DNA from: Chiridota heheva
Taxonomy: Eukaryota > Echinodermata > Holothuroidea > Apodida > Chiridotidae
Direction: 5' to 3'
Length of the DNA stretch: 64,000 nucleotides
Assembly: GCA_020152595.1 (NCBI GenBank)
Contig: JAIGNY010001459.1
Coordinates: 1,842,001-1,906,000, forward strand
Shown here: in pieces, positions 24,225-36,071 of the stretch
Numbering within the stretch: the first letter of the stretch is position 1
Layout: each line of letters starts with the position of its first letter
Notes under the pieces: generated by a model
What the model was told of the DNA's origin: nothing
The model's database searches: none
The model's input: only the letters and a program-made list of their open reading frames with translations
Translations under genes and position numbers: made by a program

Positions 24225-25985
24225 TAATAATAATAGGTGCTATTTATATAGCGCTCACTTCTACAATACTAATATAATTAGTGGCACTTTACAATCAAAA
24301 CAAAAAGCAAAAAGTCAAGCAGAGTACAAGGCATAGTAATCAATTAAATGCTATTTGAAAAATGTTTTTTTAAAGTTCCTTTTGAAAAGGGGAAAAAAAG
24401 TTATTATTTTTTCTCGGCCAGCAATCTATTCCATTCTTTTGGCCCAGCCACAGAAAATGAACGATCCCCAAAGATTTCTATGTAAGTTTTTGTTATTTCG
24501 AATGTGCAAGAATGAGTTAATCTCAGTGAATAACTGCTTTGTTTTACATGAAAATATCTTGTTAAGTAGGTTGGAGCTAATCCAGTTATACATCTGAAAT
24601 ACATTCATAGCAACCGAAATAAAATTCTAGACCTTAGCAACCAAAATAAAAATCTAGACCTTATTGGCAACCAATGTAAGGACTTCAAGCCTGCTGAAGC
24701 ACCATCATATTTCTTCTTCCCTAAAATCAATCTCGCTGCAAAATTTTGAACCCTTTAGTTTTATAATAATTTAGTTATTGACGTACTTGGCAAGCCATAA
24801 AACAACATACTACAATAGTCAAGCTAAAAAATAACAAGAGAAAGTACCAACTGTTGAAGGGACTGATTGTTTAGACGACTGCGAAATGACCTTAGGCGAT
24901 AGAGCTGTGACCGTTTAGCGTATACTCGCTACACGCTCGCAAATCTTGTAAACGTTTACTAAATACTTCATTGCGAGTAATCGTTTTTTTATACATTATA
25001 GGCCTAGTGTCTTGCCGTTGAAAATCAATATCATGATTCAAATCACACACACATTCGGCTGACAAAATTCCAATCAATGATTTTTTACAAACTCTAAACC
25101 CGATTAGCATAATCTTTTTTAAATGTGCAAATCACAAATGCGCAGTAATCACCAATGAATGGGGATATTATGCACTTTGATTTCGCCAAAATCTGAGTAA
25201 TCTAACTTGTAAAAATGCACCGCGAATGTGCAGCAGTAAACAGTGAAACTAACAATAGGCTAAACGTTAGGCCATAAGGCTTTAAATCCCATGCAATCAA
25301 GACCCGTTTCATCGACCAAAAAACACTTGAATCGTGACAATCAGTACATTTACATGTAAATATTACCTGATGAGTCAAATAAATTTTGCAAGAAAGAAAA
25401 AATATTGCATTATAAATAAACAGAAAAAGGTTTTAAAGCTGAAATTCTGCATGCTTCGCAAAGATGGCGGTCATTTTTTCGAGAGGACTGATATTTCAGA
25501 ACTTCCTGGTAGTGGCGTAGTTTTGAAATGTTTTACGGCGAGGTTTATCATAGGCCTCAATATGCAAGATTTTCACAGAACTTTAAAAGCCGTAGCGAAT
25601 AGGACAAACAAGTTACGCGATGTTGAGTTTAAATGACATTGAAAGGAAGTTATCTGTTCTATCTAAACTGAATTTCCATGCATATTTTCCATAAAAATGA
25701 TGATTTATACTGTAAGAGTAAACTTTTTACAATTTGGAAAGCAAAACTCAGCGTCTATTTGGGCAATGCAGTCAGTACTTTTGCCATACTAGTTGCGCGA
25801 TTTTTTTACTTCGCCCCGTAGTTTTGGAACAATTTTGGTGTATTTCCGAAAATTACGGTACTAAACTCGTGTACAGGATACACGCTCGCTTTTTTTGGCG
25901 TGTACACGTTTACTAAAATCCCTAAACGTTCACAGCTCTATTAGGCGATGTAGCATACATATACATAGCTGTTTTTCCACCCCTG
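24225..25985 (-). mobile_element. L2-like LINE 3' fragment, split by a hAT element
   Basis: Minus-strand remnant of an L2/CR1-group LINE. Reading leftwards it gives LHRLRSFRSRLNNQSLQQL (across the hAT insertion point), LDYCSMLFYGLP, QNFAARLILGKKKYDG, LKSLHWLPIRSRFLF, GLAPTYL and GDRSFSVAGPKEWNRL. These are the C-terminal RT blocks of the family. The 3' end is a short hairpin-like TATATAGCGC region and an (ATT)-rich tail at 24225-24250. Stops and frameshifts make it inactive. Confidence 0.8.
24900..25940. mobile_element. Non-autonomous hAT element with perfect 8-bp target duplication
   Basis: A 1,041-bp element. The left end is TAGAGCTGTGACCGTTTAG and the right end CTAAACGTTCACAGCTCTA, an imperfect inverted pair that fits the YARNG start of hAT termini. 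The flanking octamer TTAGGCGA occurs at 24892-24899 and at 25941-25948. It has no transposase. Removing the element and one octamer restores a continuous LINE reading frame, which independently confirms both boundaries. Confidence 0.88.
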
Positions 25986-25995
25986 AATAACTAAC

Positions 25996-26103
25996 CTGAT
26001 GCTTGGCAGTACCATCAGCCAACTCTTCTTCTTTAACTAGTACAGCATTGTTGTCCTCTGACATTGGTCCCTCCTCTCGGTCTGCTTCATCCTTGTGCCC
26101 CTG
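25996..26103 (-). CDS. Minus gene, exon 4
   Basis: A 108-bp exon, 36 codons, phase 0 to 0, with acceptor CTATTTTTAG and donor GTTAGTT. It encodes QGHKDEADREEGPMSEDN, then an acidic stretch ending ELADGTAKHQ. The end resembles the end of the plus-gene exon at 52020-52151 (SDGSTKHQ), which also directly precedes the first zinc-finger exon. The segment is a polar, probably disordered linker. The donor is only 11 bp from the right edge of the L2/hAT insertion. Confidence 0.8.
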
Positions 26104-26804
26104 CTAAAAATAGACAAGTTACTCAAATTGATATTTAGACAAATACACCACAGGCCAGGTTTGAAGGAATCCAGGTATAGAGGCTTCACACCCCTAGCTT
26201 GATTTTATAAGGGGCAGGGTGCTAGATTTGTTGAGGGGCACATTGATGTGTGCATGAAGAGCTGCACTTTTTCTTTGTGGGGTCCTGGGGCCCCTTAAGG
26301 CTTAAGCCCCTGGTGAAGCTTTGGGATTTTAGCTATAATCATACCTCAAAATGAAACTATTCTTGACTCATAAGGACCATTCATGAGACAAAACAGGACA
26401 ATTTCTTACTATGCTATAAATTTGTGTTGTGTATCCATTAATTAATATTATTAAGTTTTAAAGAATTATTTCAAATATTTTTTTTTAAATGTTTCTTTTT
26501 GTCTTTATCTACTGAGAGGCAGGGTGGACCAAAAGGGGAAGGGAGGGGCAAGACAGGCCAACGGAGGGGCGGAGCGAGCCACCCTTCTGAAACAGCAAAG
26601 CTAGGGCTGTGGATAACCTTGTTTAAATGTCTATGGACAGGTGCACAAGTTGTCTGTTCTTTCACAAATTTCTAGCCAAAAGCCTGACACAAGTTAATAG
26701 ATTTGACCCATTTTATAACCTCAACAATGTATTCGTTGTTGAGCTAAACATGATTTCTACTCAAATTAGAAGTTGCCCATCCATCCCTGGTATTTGAATC
26801 TTAC

Positions 26805-26987
26805 CTGAGGTAGTGAGCCTCTCATCATATCGATGATGGAACCAATACCCCTGCTCAAAAGAAAAGAATTGGTAGATGGCTTGGGTTCTTTCTTCTTCTT
26901 TGCTTCCTCCTCATTCTTTTCTTGACCTTTAGTATCCTCATGTGAGGTTTTGCTCTCTGACCGATCCTTAGTTTTGTCACCATGGCT
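26805..26987 (-). CDS. Minus gene, exon 3: charged repeat with RGIGS motif
   Basis: A 183-bp exon, 61 codons, phase 0 to 0, with acceptor TTCTTTGCAG and donor GTAAGATTC. It starts SHGDKTKDRSESKTSHED, passes through a Glu/Lys-rich run (NEEEAKKKKEPKPS) and ends SRGIGSIIDMMRGSLPQ. Its second half repeats the end of exon 2 (TSHED, a lysine run, KPS, RGIGS, then R..LP at the donor), so the two exons share an internal duplication. No known domain is recognised; the conserved RGIGS..(I/L)..R..LP block looks like a short amphipathic interaction motif. Confidence 0.82.
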
Positions 26988-26999
26988 CTGCAAAGAAGT

Positions 27000-28790
27000 G
27001 AAAGTTATGTAAACACCAATATTTTCATGTCATACAGTACATACCAGGGATCAAAGTGACATCACTTTCTCCAGATCTGTTAATGAGTGCACAGGAAATT
27101 AATAAACATAAAATTAATCAACTTTTTTTATATTAATTGGCGGAGCTAGATAGTATTCATAAAATTGTAAAATATAAAATTAATTAAAATCGAGACAGAA
27201 ATAGTATGAAGTCAATACATCTTATATACTTCCTTCTTTCGCATTTTAATGCACTTTTCATCGCACAATTACAAGGGGGACGTTTATAGGGCACATATTT
27301 AACACAATATACTGTTGTTTACTCAAGAAATCTTTAAAAAAAATTCTTCCAGCGAATTCCAGATTTCTTTAACCGTAGATTTTTTCCAGCTCCGTTAATT
27401 GGGAATATATTTTTTCTTTTCCATTTCTTCAGATGGAAAAATAAATTTTACTTGTCAATGAGATACAAATCACACAATCTCAGAAAATATTTCTGCAAAT
27501 TGCACAATGGGTTTTGAAAAATGTCACTCTGTGATATCAGTTATGGTTTCATTTGAGTCATTTGTACACAAATCTGATTGATAAAACTCTCAAATCGCTT
27601 TTTTCCAAATAATTGTCGCAGACCAATAAAATTCCAAGGATTTTTATCAGGAACTTCAGCAGTCTGCCTAATCATGTCACAAATTAATATACAATACAGT
27701 AGAAATATGTGTACTATGGTTTACTGCAGGAAAATTAAAAATCTTGTAACAAATCCCACCACATGCCACCCTTCCTATCCCACACAGCATCACGCCTGAA
27801 AACCAGATAACATTCTGTATACCATTCTGAATTCAGAATAAAATCGGCAAAATTGAGTAAGTTGATCATTCCTTTTTCAGTCACTTTGTTTCATTCTGTT
27901 GAGTAAAATTTCAGTGCACAAATAAGTATAGGCTTAAAATAAACCAAAGTTTAAAATTCCCAATTTTGACTAAAACATTGAAGTCATCAATCTATGAAAA
28001 ATTGAACACGGTAGGCCTAAGATAAGAAAAACATACACAAAAATGAAAATGTAAAACATTATTTGGTCAAGATTTCTTGATTCTTGAAATGTCTCCAATG
28101 TGAAAGATAACAAAGAAAAAGACTTAAAGTTTAACTTTTTAAAAGATATTTTGAAATTGTTCTTTTTTGATGACAGATCAATATCATTATCACCGCAAAA
28201 TCAAAGCCAGAAGACACATTCATTTTCAGTTTTTCTCCAGTTTAAAAACTGAGGCATTTTGGCTCAACGCAACTATCAACTGAGACAGTACTGTAGCAGG
28301 AGTTAGTCAGTTGAATCGCAATACTATTTGTTACTTGTTTTAAACATGTTATTTTTCGTGGAACACATTACAAGTAAGTAACAGGGTTTTTTTCTTTCTT
28401 TTTTATCCTGAGTACTTGACTTTCACAATCCCATCCTGTTGCTGAAATAAGATTAAAGTAACAGTGTATCATTCTTTGTGCAGTTGGAGCATGGAGCTAT
28501 TATTAGCTTCATGGTTGAAGGAACTTTCCAACAAGATTACCAGCGATATCCTGTGCAATATCGTGAGGTATTGTTCCTATTGTTATGCAGGAATGTTTGT
28601 TGGTACAATGGCTTCACTGAACCATGTTTTATGGGTGCTTTTAATCCGTAATAAATAGAAAAAAAATCCCGCAGTTTTCCGGGATTTGACGGCATGCCAT
28701 GTACCGAAAGTTGGATGGCCCCCTTAACTCTTATCTAAAAAATGAAAAAAGCCATTGCATAAAAATTAAGATCTTGTGCTTCAATTTTTA
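27000..28790. other. Intron with no recognised feature
   Basis: AT-rich intron between exons 2 and 3 of the minus gene. A plus-strand frame at 28464-28658 (one reading gives QLEHGAIISFMVEGTFQQDY) has some protein-like character but no family that I recognise. Confidence 0.45.
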
Positions 28791-28794
28791 GTTT

Positions 28795-28960
28795 TGAATA
28801 TTCACACCATCACCATAATGATCATCATCACCATAGCGATCATCATAACCATAACGATTATCATCACCATAATGATCATCATCACCATAACTATCATCAT
28901 CACCATAACGATCATCACCATAACAATCATCATCATGCTCATCATCAAGATCCTCATCAT
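28795..28960. repeat. CAT-rich minisatellite
   Basis: Copies of CATCATCACCATAACGAT and shorter ATCATC units, 85 bp from the donor of exon 2 of the minus gene. Frames of Ile/Thr repeats are artefacts. Confidence 0.9.
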
Positions 28961-29044
28961 AATCACCTCATTCTCATTTTACTACCATTATTAATTACCA
29001 CAATGAAAAGTGCAAAATAACAGACATTTTATAAACAATCTTAC

Positions 29045-30095
29045 CTCTGGCAAAGTATTTCTTATCGAACCAAGTAAGGATCCAATACCTCTATGTACAG
29101 GAGCGGAAGATGGTTTGGCCTCTTTTTATTCTTTTGATTTTCAATTGGTAATAGACTTTGACCTTCCTCTGTCTTGTCTTCACCTCCATCCTCATGAGAT
29201 GTACTGCTCTCTGGTGCACTCGAGGTGTTCAACTGACTGACTGGTTGGCTTGCATCAACCCCCTTCTCATTCTGATCAAGGTTGTCCTCACAGGAGGGTA
29301 TACTTGCAGTTCCCTCCTCTTTCTGATCTACAACACTCTCACATGAGGGCATTTCCTTTGACACATCATCTGGAGACATGGGTTCTACAACAAGAGGAGA
29401 TGCCTCTCCAAGTGGGTTGGAAGGAATTTCGTCTTGAGGTGATTCTTTAGGGTCTTGGTTGGAAAGAGCTTTTGAAGTATGAGGCTGATCACTTGATGAC
29501 TGTCCAGGTTGTTGTGAAGATGCTTGCCCACTGGATGCAAATGTTTTATTGATAACCTCACTATCTTCAGAAGGAGCTTCAAAAGGTTTTAAGTCAGAAA
29601 TATTTCTGTCCTGGGATGAATCTTCAAGGGAATTCATCTCATCTGCTCGTTTTGTTTCTAAGTTTTGAGCTAGAGGTAACAAAGAACTGCTGCCTTCCAC
29701 ATGAACTTGTTCAATCTTTTCTGTCTCTAAAACCAAGTCTTCTAGCACATCTGATGTACCCTTCTGAGGAGATGAAAGGTTATTAAGCCCACTTTCGGTC
29801 TTGGCTGTTGTACCCTGCTGATTATCAATGTCAATGTCAGGAACACCAATGACAGATGGATCATCAGTATCCATTCTGTTGTCGTCAAGAGATTCCTGAC
29901 TTTGTAATTCAGAAGGGCTCAAACGCAGTAGCTCTTCTTCATCTACAGTATTCCATTGTGAATCCGAATCCGATGTGCATGTAAGTAGTTCGTCTGATGT
30001 AACTTGTTCCATCTGGAGCACATGCTGTGGGGAATAAATTGATACACTCCCAGTTTGATTTGGATTCTGTGACTGGTTTCCTGCTTCATTCAATC
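29045..30095 (-). CDS. Minus gene, exon 2: large acidic Ser/Gln-rich exon, with one-base frame break
   Basis: A 1,051-bp exon that starts after TTTTCACAG with phase 1 (joining exon 1 to read VPGLNEAGNQ) and ends CCAGAG before GTAAGATTG. It encodes about 340 residues rich in Ser, Glu, Asp, Gln and Pro, with DSDSQWNTVDEEELLRLSP near the start and no folded domain visible; it is probably disordered. The frame set by exon 1 runs through TSHEDGGEDKTEEGQ to NQKNKK, then shifts at the A5 run (plus strand T5 at 29123-29127). One base along, the frame gives KPSSAPVHRGIGSLLGSI, then RNTLPE at the donor, matching exon 3. With that base restored the exon ends in phase 0, as exon 3 needs. It is either a homopolymer error or a real lesion. 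Confidence 0.8.
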
Positions 30096-30240
30096 CTGTG
30101 AAAATTTTAAAAAAACAAACAAGAACAAATTATTATTTTTACAAAAACAACTTGAATAAATTTGAAGGCCTATGGGGTGATACAAAATTGTATGAATCCG
30201 CTAGAGGTCTTTCTCAAAATTACTTGGTAAGGGATGGAAA

Positions 30241-30520
30241 ATGAATGAAAAAATGGATTTTAATCTTTTAGAAATTGAGGACAGTTTGTCTTTTTCATAC
30301 AATCAAAGTTTTGATTTCGTTCAAAATTTGTGGCAGGCAACACTGAAGAGATTCCAGTCTGGAAATTGGAAAGAATGTACAATATACAGTATATTGTACA
30401 GTACATTGAACATCAAATTGTTCATCAAACATGTAAATTATAATATGCCAAAGATCTTCATCATGGAGCTTAGCCAGTTCCACAAAATTTGGCATATTTT
30501 TCTCTGAAGTTCAATGCATT
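30241..30520 (+). repeat. Dispersed repeat with a PKIF-MELSQ-IW frame
   Basis: About 80 bp around 30440-30520 matches the reverse complement of 44043-44125. Both read PKIF(I/G)MELSQ(F/Y)..IW. This copy lies in intron 1 of the minus gene, antisense to it. The remainder of each frame does not match, so it is probably a repeat rather than an exon. Confidence 0.45.
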
Positions 30521-30698
30521 TAAATTACAGCAAATTAGAACAACAACGATGTAAACAGATAGCCTATTAATACTACTACTACTAGGCCTAGGTTTAAAAA
30601 AATTATGGTATAGGCCTAGGCCTAAATATTTGCCGTGGAGAAAACAAATTTTCGACTATGGAAGAGATTGAGAAGCATTCTAATTTAGTAATACTTAC

Positions 30699-30834
30699 CG
30701 GGAACTTGTTGGCTGTCAGACAACTGAGACCCATCATCAGTCTTATTACTAACACTAGCAGGAACAGATGACTGAATTTCTGGGCTGGCTTTACCTTTCG
30801 CCTTGGGCTTAGCTCTGCTTCGTGTGAACGGCAT
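30699..30834 (-). CDS. Minus gene, exon 1 with start codon
   Basis: The exon starts at ATG 30834 and reads MPFTRSRAKPKAKGKASPEI, then a Ser/Thr/Asp-rich stretch to DSQQVP, and ends in phase 1 at GTAAGTATT. The basic start (RSRAKPKAKGKA) looks like a nuclear localisation signal, consistent with a nuclear nucleic-acid-binding protein. The ATG was chosen because it is the first in the frame and the phase joins exon 2 exactly. Upstream sequence (30840-31100) has no TATA box that I would defend. The protein then continues through the acidic exons to the zinc finger. Confidence 0.75.
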
Positions 30835-31399
30835 TACAATATTTCCAAATTTTCAGCTGCAACTTCACCCAAATTCGTATCCAAGCACAGCCACAATGTA
30901 GTATGTATGCATAAATCCCCAAGATTCCTTAAGTTATGAAACGTTTGCTTGTGAAAACATAAAGTTCTAACATCGATTGAATGGTCAACTAAAGTTAAGT
31001 CAAGTTCTGTGCGCCACTCTGTGAGCCTAATGTTAATAGTCTAACATTACCCTTTATGGCATTTAGGCCTGGGGGCCTAACGTTAGACAAATCGCAAACA
31101 GCCTTACGAAACCGACCTGAAGTTAGCCTCAGATTCAGATTCATTCAGCCTCAGATTCGAATTCGGACTAGGCATTTTTTTGCCATGTTGCGGTATCATG
31201 CATACTCGTTTATTCAAAGAGGTTATATTGCAATGCCATGAATTTCCAACCAAAAGTATGTTTGTATGTAAAAAAGTATGTAAACAAAAAACAAACAAAA
31301 AATGTTTTTATGTTTGTTTTGGGGTTTCTCCAAATATATGTTTTGTTTTCCTTTTGAAATAAAAAACAAAAAATCGTGTTTTTCTAACTAGCTCGTGAA

Positions 31400-33480
31400 C
31401 TAACATACCAAAAAATAAATGAAAGACCAGACACCCCTACGAATAATTTGACATATGTTAAATATCCATTAAAACCGACAGGTACCCTCAAAAATGGGCC
31501 CAAATGGCATATTATATGCTTAATTTGATGAAATTAAGGAAACTAGCTCCTGGACCAACATACCCGCATATACACATGGGATCTGAATCGGATCTGAATT
31601 GGTTAAGTCGGCAAAAATCCTTCAAGAGGACATGAACGCCAACCGAGCGTAAAAAGTAAAACTAGTTAGCAATACAAGTGTTAGTAAGTTAAGCTTTGAA
31701 ACAGTTGAGACTTGGTGCATGTACAAAGTACAAATGGGACACTAAGACCAAATGATAGCTTGATATATGTGACATTTGGATTGATGTCGTTAGGCACCCT
31801 AAAAAATGGGCCAAAATGGTATTGTTATGTGGTCAATTAAAACAAATATCGGAGTTTTGAGGCCCTAATTGGTTCTCTTGGCTGCCTGGAGCTCCTAAAC
31901 CAGCTCGTGGACCAGCATGCCCGCAATATACCGGTTGACAAAAGCAATAATGTGATATATGTGTCATATCCATTGAAGCCGTCATACATGTTGCTTTTTA
32001 ATTCATTTCACGGCCCTTGGGTACCAAGGGCTCTGGAACCAGCTCGTAGACCAAAATACCCGAATGTAGATGTAAGACCTAAAACGTTTATGAATGATTT
32101 TATATATGTGTCATATGGATTGGAACCGTCAGGCACCTTCAAAATGGTAATTTGGTGAAGTTTGTGGTTTTTCGGCCCTTGGGTATTCTGAGACTCTCAA
32201 ATTACTTCGTAGACCAACATATCCGCATATACACCATTACGCATGGGACCCCTTGATGAATGTAATATTTTGACATATGTGACATATCCATTGAACCGGT
32301 CAAGCACCCTCAAAAATGGACCCAAATGACATATTACGAGGTAAATTTTTGGAAATTCGATGCCCTTGGATGCCCTGGGACTCATAAACCAGCTCATGAA
32401 CCAATATACTAGACCAGTCGCCCCCGGGAGTAATTATATATATGTGTCATATGGATTGAAAGTGTCGGGCATGATCCTCACAAATGGGCCCAGCGGCATG
32501 TTATGTGGTTAATTTGGTGGTGAAATTCGGGGATTTAGGCCATCGGGTACCGTGGGATCGACTCCCAAGCTTGTTCGTGGACCAACATACCCACATACAT
32601 GGACCCCTTGACCAAAGTAACATTTTACATATGTATGTGATATATCCATTAAAGTCGTCAGGCACCCTAAAAAATGGACCCAATTTTCATATTATGTGGT
32701 GAAATTCGATGTTTTGGGCCCTTGGGTGCACTGGAGCTACTAAAGTAGCTCGTGGACCAAGATAGCCGAATATATATGTGAGACCAGACACGCCCAGGAG
32801 TAGTGTGCTATATGGATTGATGTCGTCAGGCACCAGCACACGTTGGCGCAAAAGGCATATCATGTTGTCATTTAAAAAAATAAAAAATCAGGGTTTTCGG
32901 CTCTTGCCTGCATGAGGCCCTTAAACTAGCTCATGGATCAACATACCCATGGGATCCCTTGACCAAAGTAAAATTTGACATATGTATGTAACATATCCGT
33001 TGAAGCCGTCAGGCACCCTAAGAAATAAACCCAAATGTCATTATTATGTGGTTAAGTTTGTGAAATTCGATGTTTTCAGCCCTTGGGTACCCTGGGGCTC
33101 CAAAACTAGCTCATGGACCAACATTGCCGAATATAGATTTGAGACTAGACATCCCCAAGAGTTGTGTGCCATATGAATTGATGTCGTCAGGCACGCTCAC
33201 AATTTGGAGCAAATGACATAGGGATTTGAGCTCATACTATGTCTAACTTAAGGGGTAGGTCCAAAACGAAGAACTCCAAAACAGAAGAACGAAGATTTCC
33301 AAAATCTCCAAAACGAAGAACGAAGATTCTAGAAATAACTTTTGCTGGTCGAGAAGGTAATTTTCGGGAGTTGAACATTTTCAAAATGAAGAACTCCAAA
33401 ACGAAGAACGAAGTTTTTCTAAAAGTAAATACTGAAAAAATCGAACGAAGATTTTCTCAGAAATTCTATTAAAATATTTT
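31400..33480. repeat. Foldback left arm: diverged satellite
   Basis: About ten diverged units of roughly 160-200 bp (one spacing is longer where a LINE fragment is inserted) built on CAACATACCCGCATATACAC, GACATATG, CCATTGAAGCCGTCAGGCACC and AAAATGGGCCCAAATG. Two unit types alternate, CATATCCATTGAAGCCG and CATATGGATTGATGTCG, so the arm has a dimeric pattern. The inner end, near 33247, reads TAGGTCCAAAACGAAGAACT. The reverse complement of the same family forms the right arm at 36060-37650. A short LINE 3' fragment sits inside it (31578-31730). Confidence 0.75.
31578..31730 (-). mobile_element. LINE 3'-end fragment inside the foldback arm
   Basis: Shares GAACGCCAACCGAGCGTAAA, AGTTAGCAATACAAGTGTTA and GAGACTTGGTGCATGTACAA with 41203-41357, the presumed 3' untranslated end of the Rex1/CR1-like LINE there. 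It is probably a very short 5'-truncated copy. Confidence 0.65.
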
Positions 33481-33484
33481 CGGA

Positions 33485-35685
33485 AATGAATCTAGTTTCC
33501 CGAAAAGTGATGAAAATTTCCCATAACGAACCACAATTGTAAACGTTTGATTTAAAAGGGCAATTTGCCAGTTCTCACCCCCCCCCCCTTTCCCACATTT
33601 AGAGGAAACTCTTCCTACGGTCCTAACAAGACACCTTGCAAAAGCCGCTCTGTAGCATGCTACACACTTTCAGGTAGCCCCAAGCCAAATTCTGAGTGTT
33701 TGAAATAGCATAATTATTAATAGGCCTATGTGAATAAAACTTGCGTTTAAAAATTGGAGGATATTTGGTATGTCATATTCCAAGAAGTATGAACAGGTAC
33801 ACTATGCCGGCAGGGGCGGACTGGCCCGCATGCAGTCCGCTTCAAACGGACGCAGAAGCTTCCCAAAGTAAGTTTAAAGCCGGTGTGAAAGAAAATCCCC
33901 CCTAGTAAATTTTGGCCCCCGGCCCTTATTTCTTAGGAAATTTGGGCCCCCAGACAATTAAGCCGTAGCCTTCCATTATATTTGGTCCCCCCCTCATAGT
34001 AAAAACGGTCCGTTAGGATATTTGGGTCCCAACCCTTCTTTCTTAGGAAATTTGGAGACAACAACTTGTCCCCCTTTTGCAAGAAAAGGCCCTTCTTCTC
34101 TTTCACACTACATCTAGCCTAACTTAAGTTTAAGTTTATTAAGTTTATTACACTTATATGGCGCATTATCTAAATAACTTATTTTAATGCACCTTACAAA
34201 ATATGCATATAAAGAAAATGAATACAAATGTGTAAATAAGATAAGCATGAAATATAAAGAAAACAAAGAACTAAACAAATAATGAAGAGGACTTGAAAGC
34301 ACAATTAAATAAGTGAATCTTAAGCAAGGTGTGGAATTGTTTAGGGGATTGAGCAGATTTGATTGAAAGAGGTAAGTCAATCCAAAATTTTGGGCCAAAT
34401 ATTTGCAGAGAGCGATCGCCATATATAAGTTTACTTTTTGGAACATGAAAGATGAGGTGGTTTTAAGAGCGAAGGCGTTAACTAGTCTGTTTAATGAAAC
34501 ATTTCGGTGAGATATAACGGGGCCATCTTATAAAGGGATTTAAAAATGAGTATTACAATTTTTAATTTAATTCTATATGAGACAGGTAGCAAATGAAGAT
34601 TTTGCAGTAGATAAAGTGATGGAGTGAAACGGTTGCTTTTTGTGACGAGCCTTGCAGCATAATTCTGAACACGCTGCAATTTTTCACTGTAACACCTGGC
34701 ATCCCTGCAAGGAGGACATTGCAATAATCTATGCAGCTATGCACAAGTACATTTCCAAGTGATATTGCAGAGCTTCTGTCTAGAAACTTCATGCACCTGA
34801 TGTTAAATAAAAGATAAAATGCAATCTTGCATTTGTGAATGACATGGTCAGCCATTGTCATACCTTAATATAACCAAGCGCCCAGATATTTGACAGTGAA
34901 GATAATTTCACACTGTCGTTACCAATAGCAATACTGCTAATATTTGATTTAGTCAGTTGGTAATTTAATCCAAAAAAATGACTTCACTTTTTAAATCGTT
35001 CATTTTTAGTTTGTTGTAAATCATCCAATCTTTCACTATTTTCAAACAACCTTCAATTTCAGCTATGACTGAGATCACATTTGATGGATTATTAGCATTG
35101 AACGACATGTATAGCTATCAGAGCATCAAAAATAGAAGATGCATACCATGTGAATAAGAGGAGTCCATGACCCCCTCATTCTCTCTCCCGCCAAACTTCC
35201 GTTTTGCGTAAAGCACACCTTTTTTTTTCTTTAGTGTATTAGCTTATCACTTCTTATCATTTTTTAGCTTATCACTTCAAAACACAAAAATTAATTGAAG
35301 GAACCGTACAGACACACCAGTAAATTACCTAGTAAAATCAGTCCGGAGGAGACCAAATTCACTAGACATTCCTGAGGAAATAAGGTCCAAGCGGGACGAA
35401 GGAGGGGGGGGGGGGGAAGAAATTTACTGGGAAGGAGGGCAACCGTTGAATTAATTTAACGAATACTCAAATAACATAGGAAAATTGAAAAAAATATTGT
35501 TGTCCTCAAATATACATAATACACAAATCCATGACGTATATACTCAAAGACGTTTTGTAAACCTGGCTTGGCATATACCTTTACTAAGGATTTGTATTTC
35601 TTTAAATATTTTTTTGATGGGAGGGGCGGGCGGGCCATGGGGCCGTTCATTCTCGAACCCCAAGAAAAAATGTATTTAAAAAATC
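33485..35685. other. Foldback spacer
   Basis: Sequence between the two arms. It holds poly-C (33578-33590) and poly-G (35404-35416) runs, phrases such as TTTGGCCCCCGGCCC (33912 onward), and an L2-like LINE fragment on the minus strand. No transposase was recognised. Confidence 0.5.
34110..35100 (-). mobile_element. L2-like LINE 3' fragment
   Basis: Minus-strand C-terminal RT remnants: SCIDYCNVLLAGMPG, EKLQRVQNYAARLVTKS, LHLLPVSYRIKLKI and KMAPLYLTEMFH, followed by a 3' region with a TATATGGCGC-like box near 34155. It is frame-broken and inactive. It lies in the foldback spacer. Confidence 0.75.
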
Positions 35686-35687
35686 TT

Positions 35688-36039
35688 CCTTCTTCGTTTT
35701 GAAGTTCTTCAAGTTCGTTTTGGACCTACCCTAACTTGTGTGTATATATGTTGGTGTGTTTAGACCCACCAACTGATGACATTCGTATGTTTACACACCT
35801 TTAAAGCGATGACACGTACACAACCGATGACGTTCTCGGTTGTTTTTAAGTCTAAAAATGGCTGTTTTCAAAACTATTATGACTAAAATACTACTCTAGT
35901 TCAGTATTTTTGCATATCGGTACATGTCACCTGTTAGATAGGATAGGTTGAAAATACGGGTGTAACCTAATTTCCTAATCCTATATAGGATTACGCCACG
36001 TCATCAGTTGTAGGGTCTACACCCGTATGGGTGTAGGTT

Positions 36040-36071
<32 letters not shown>

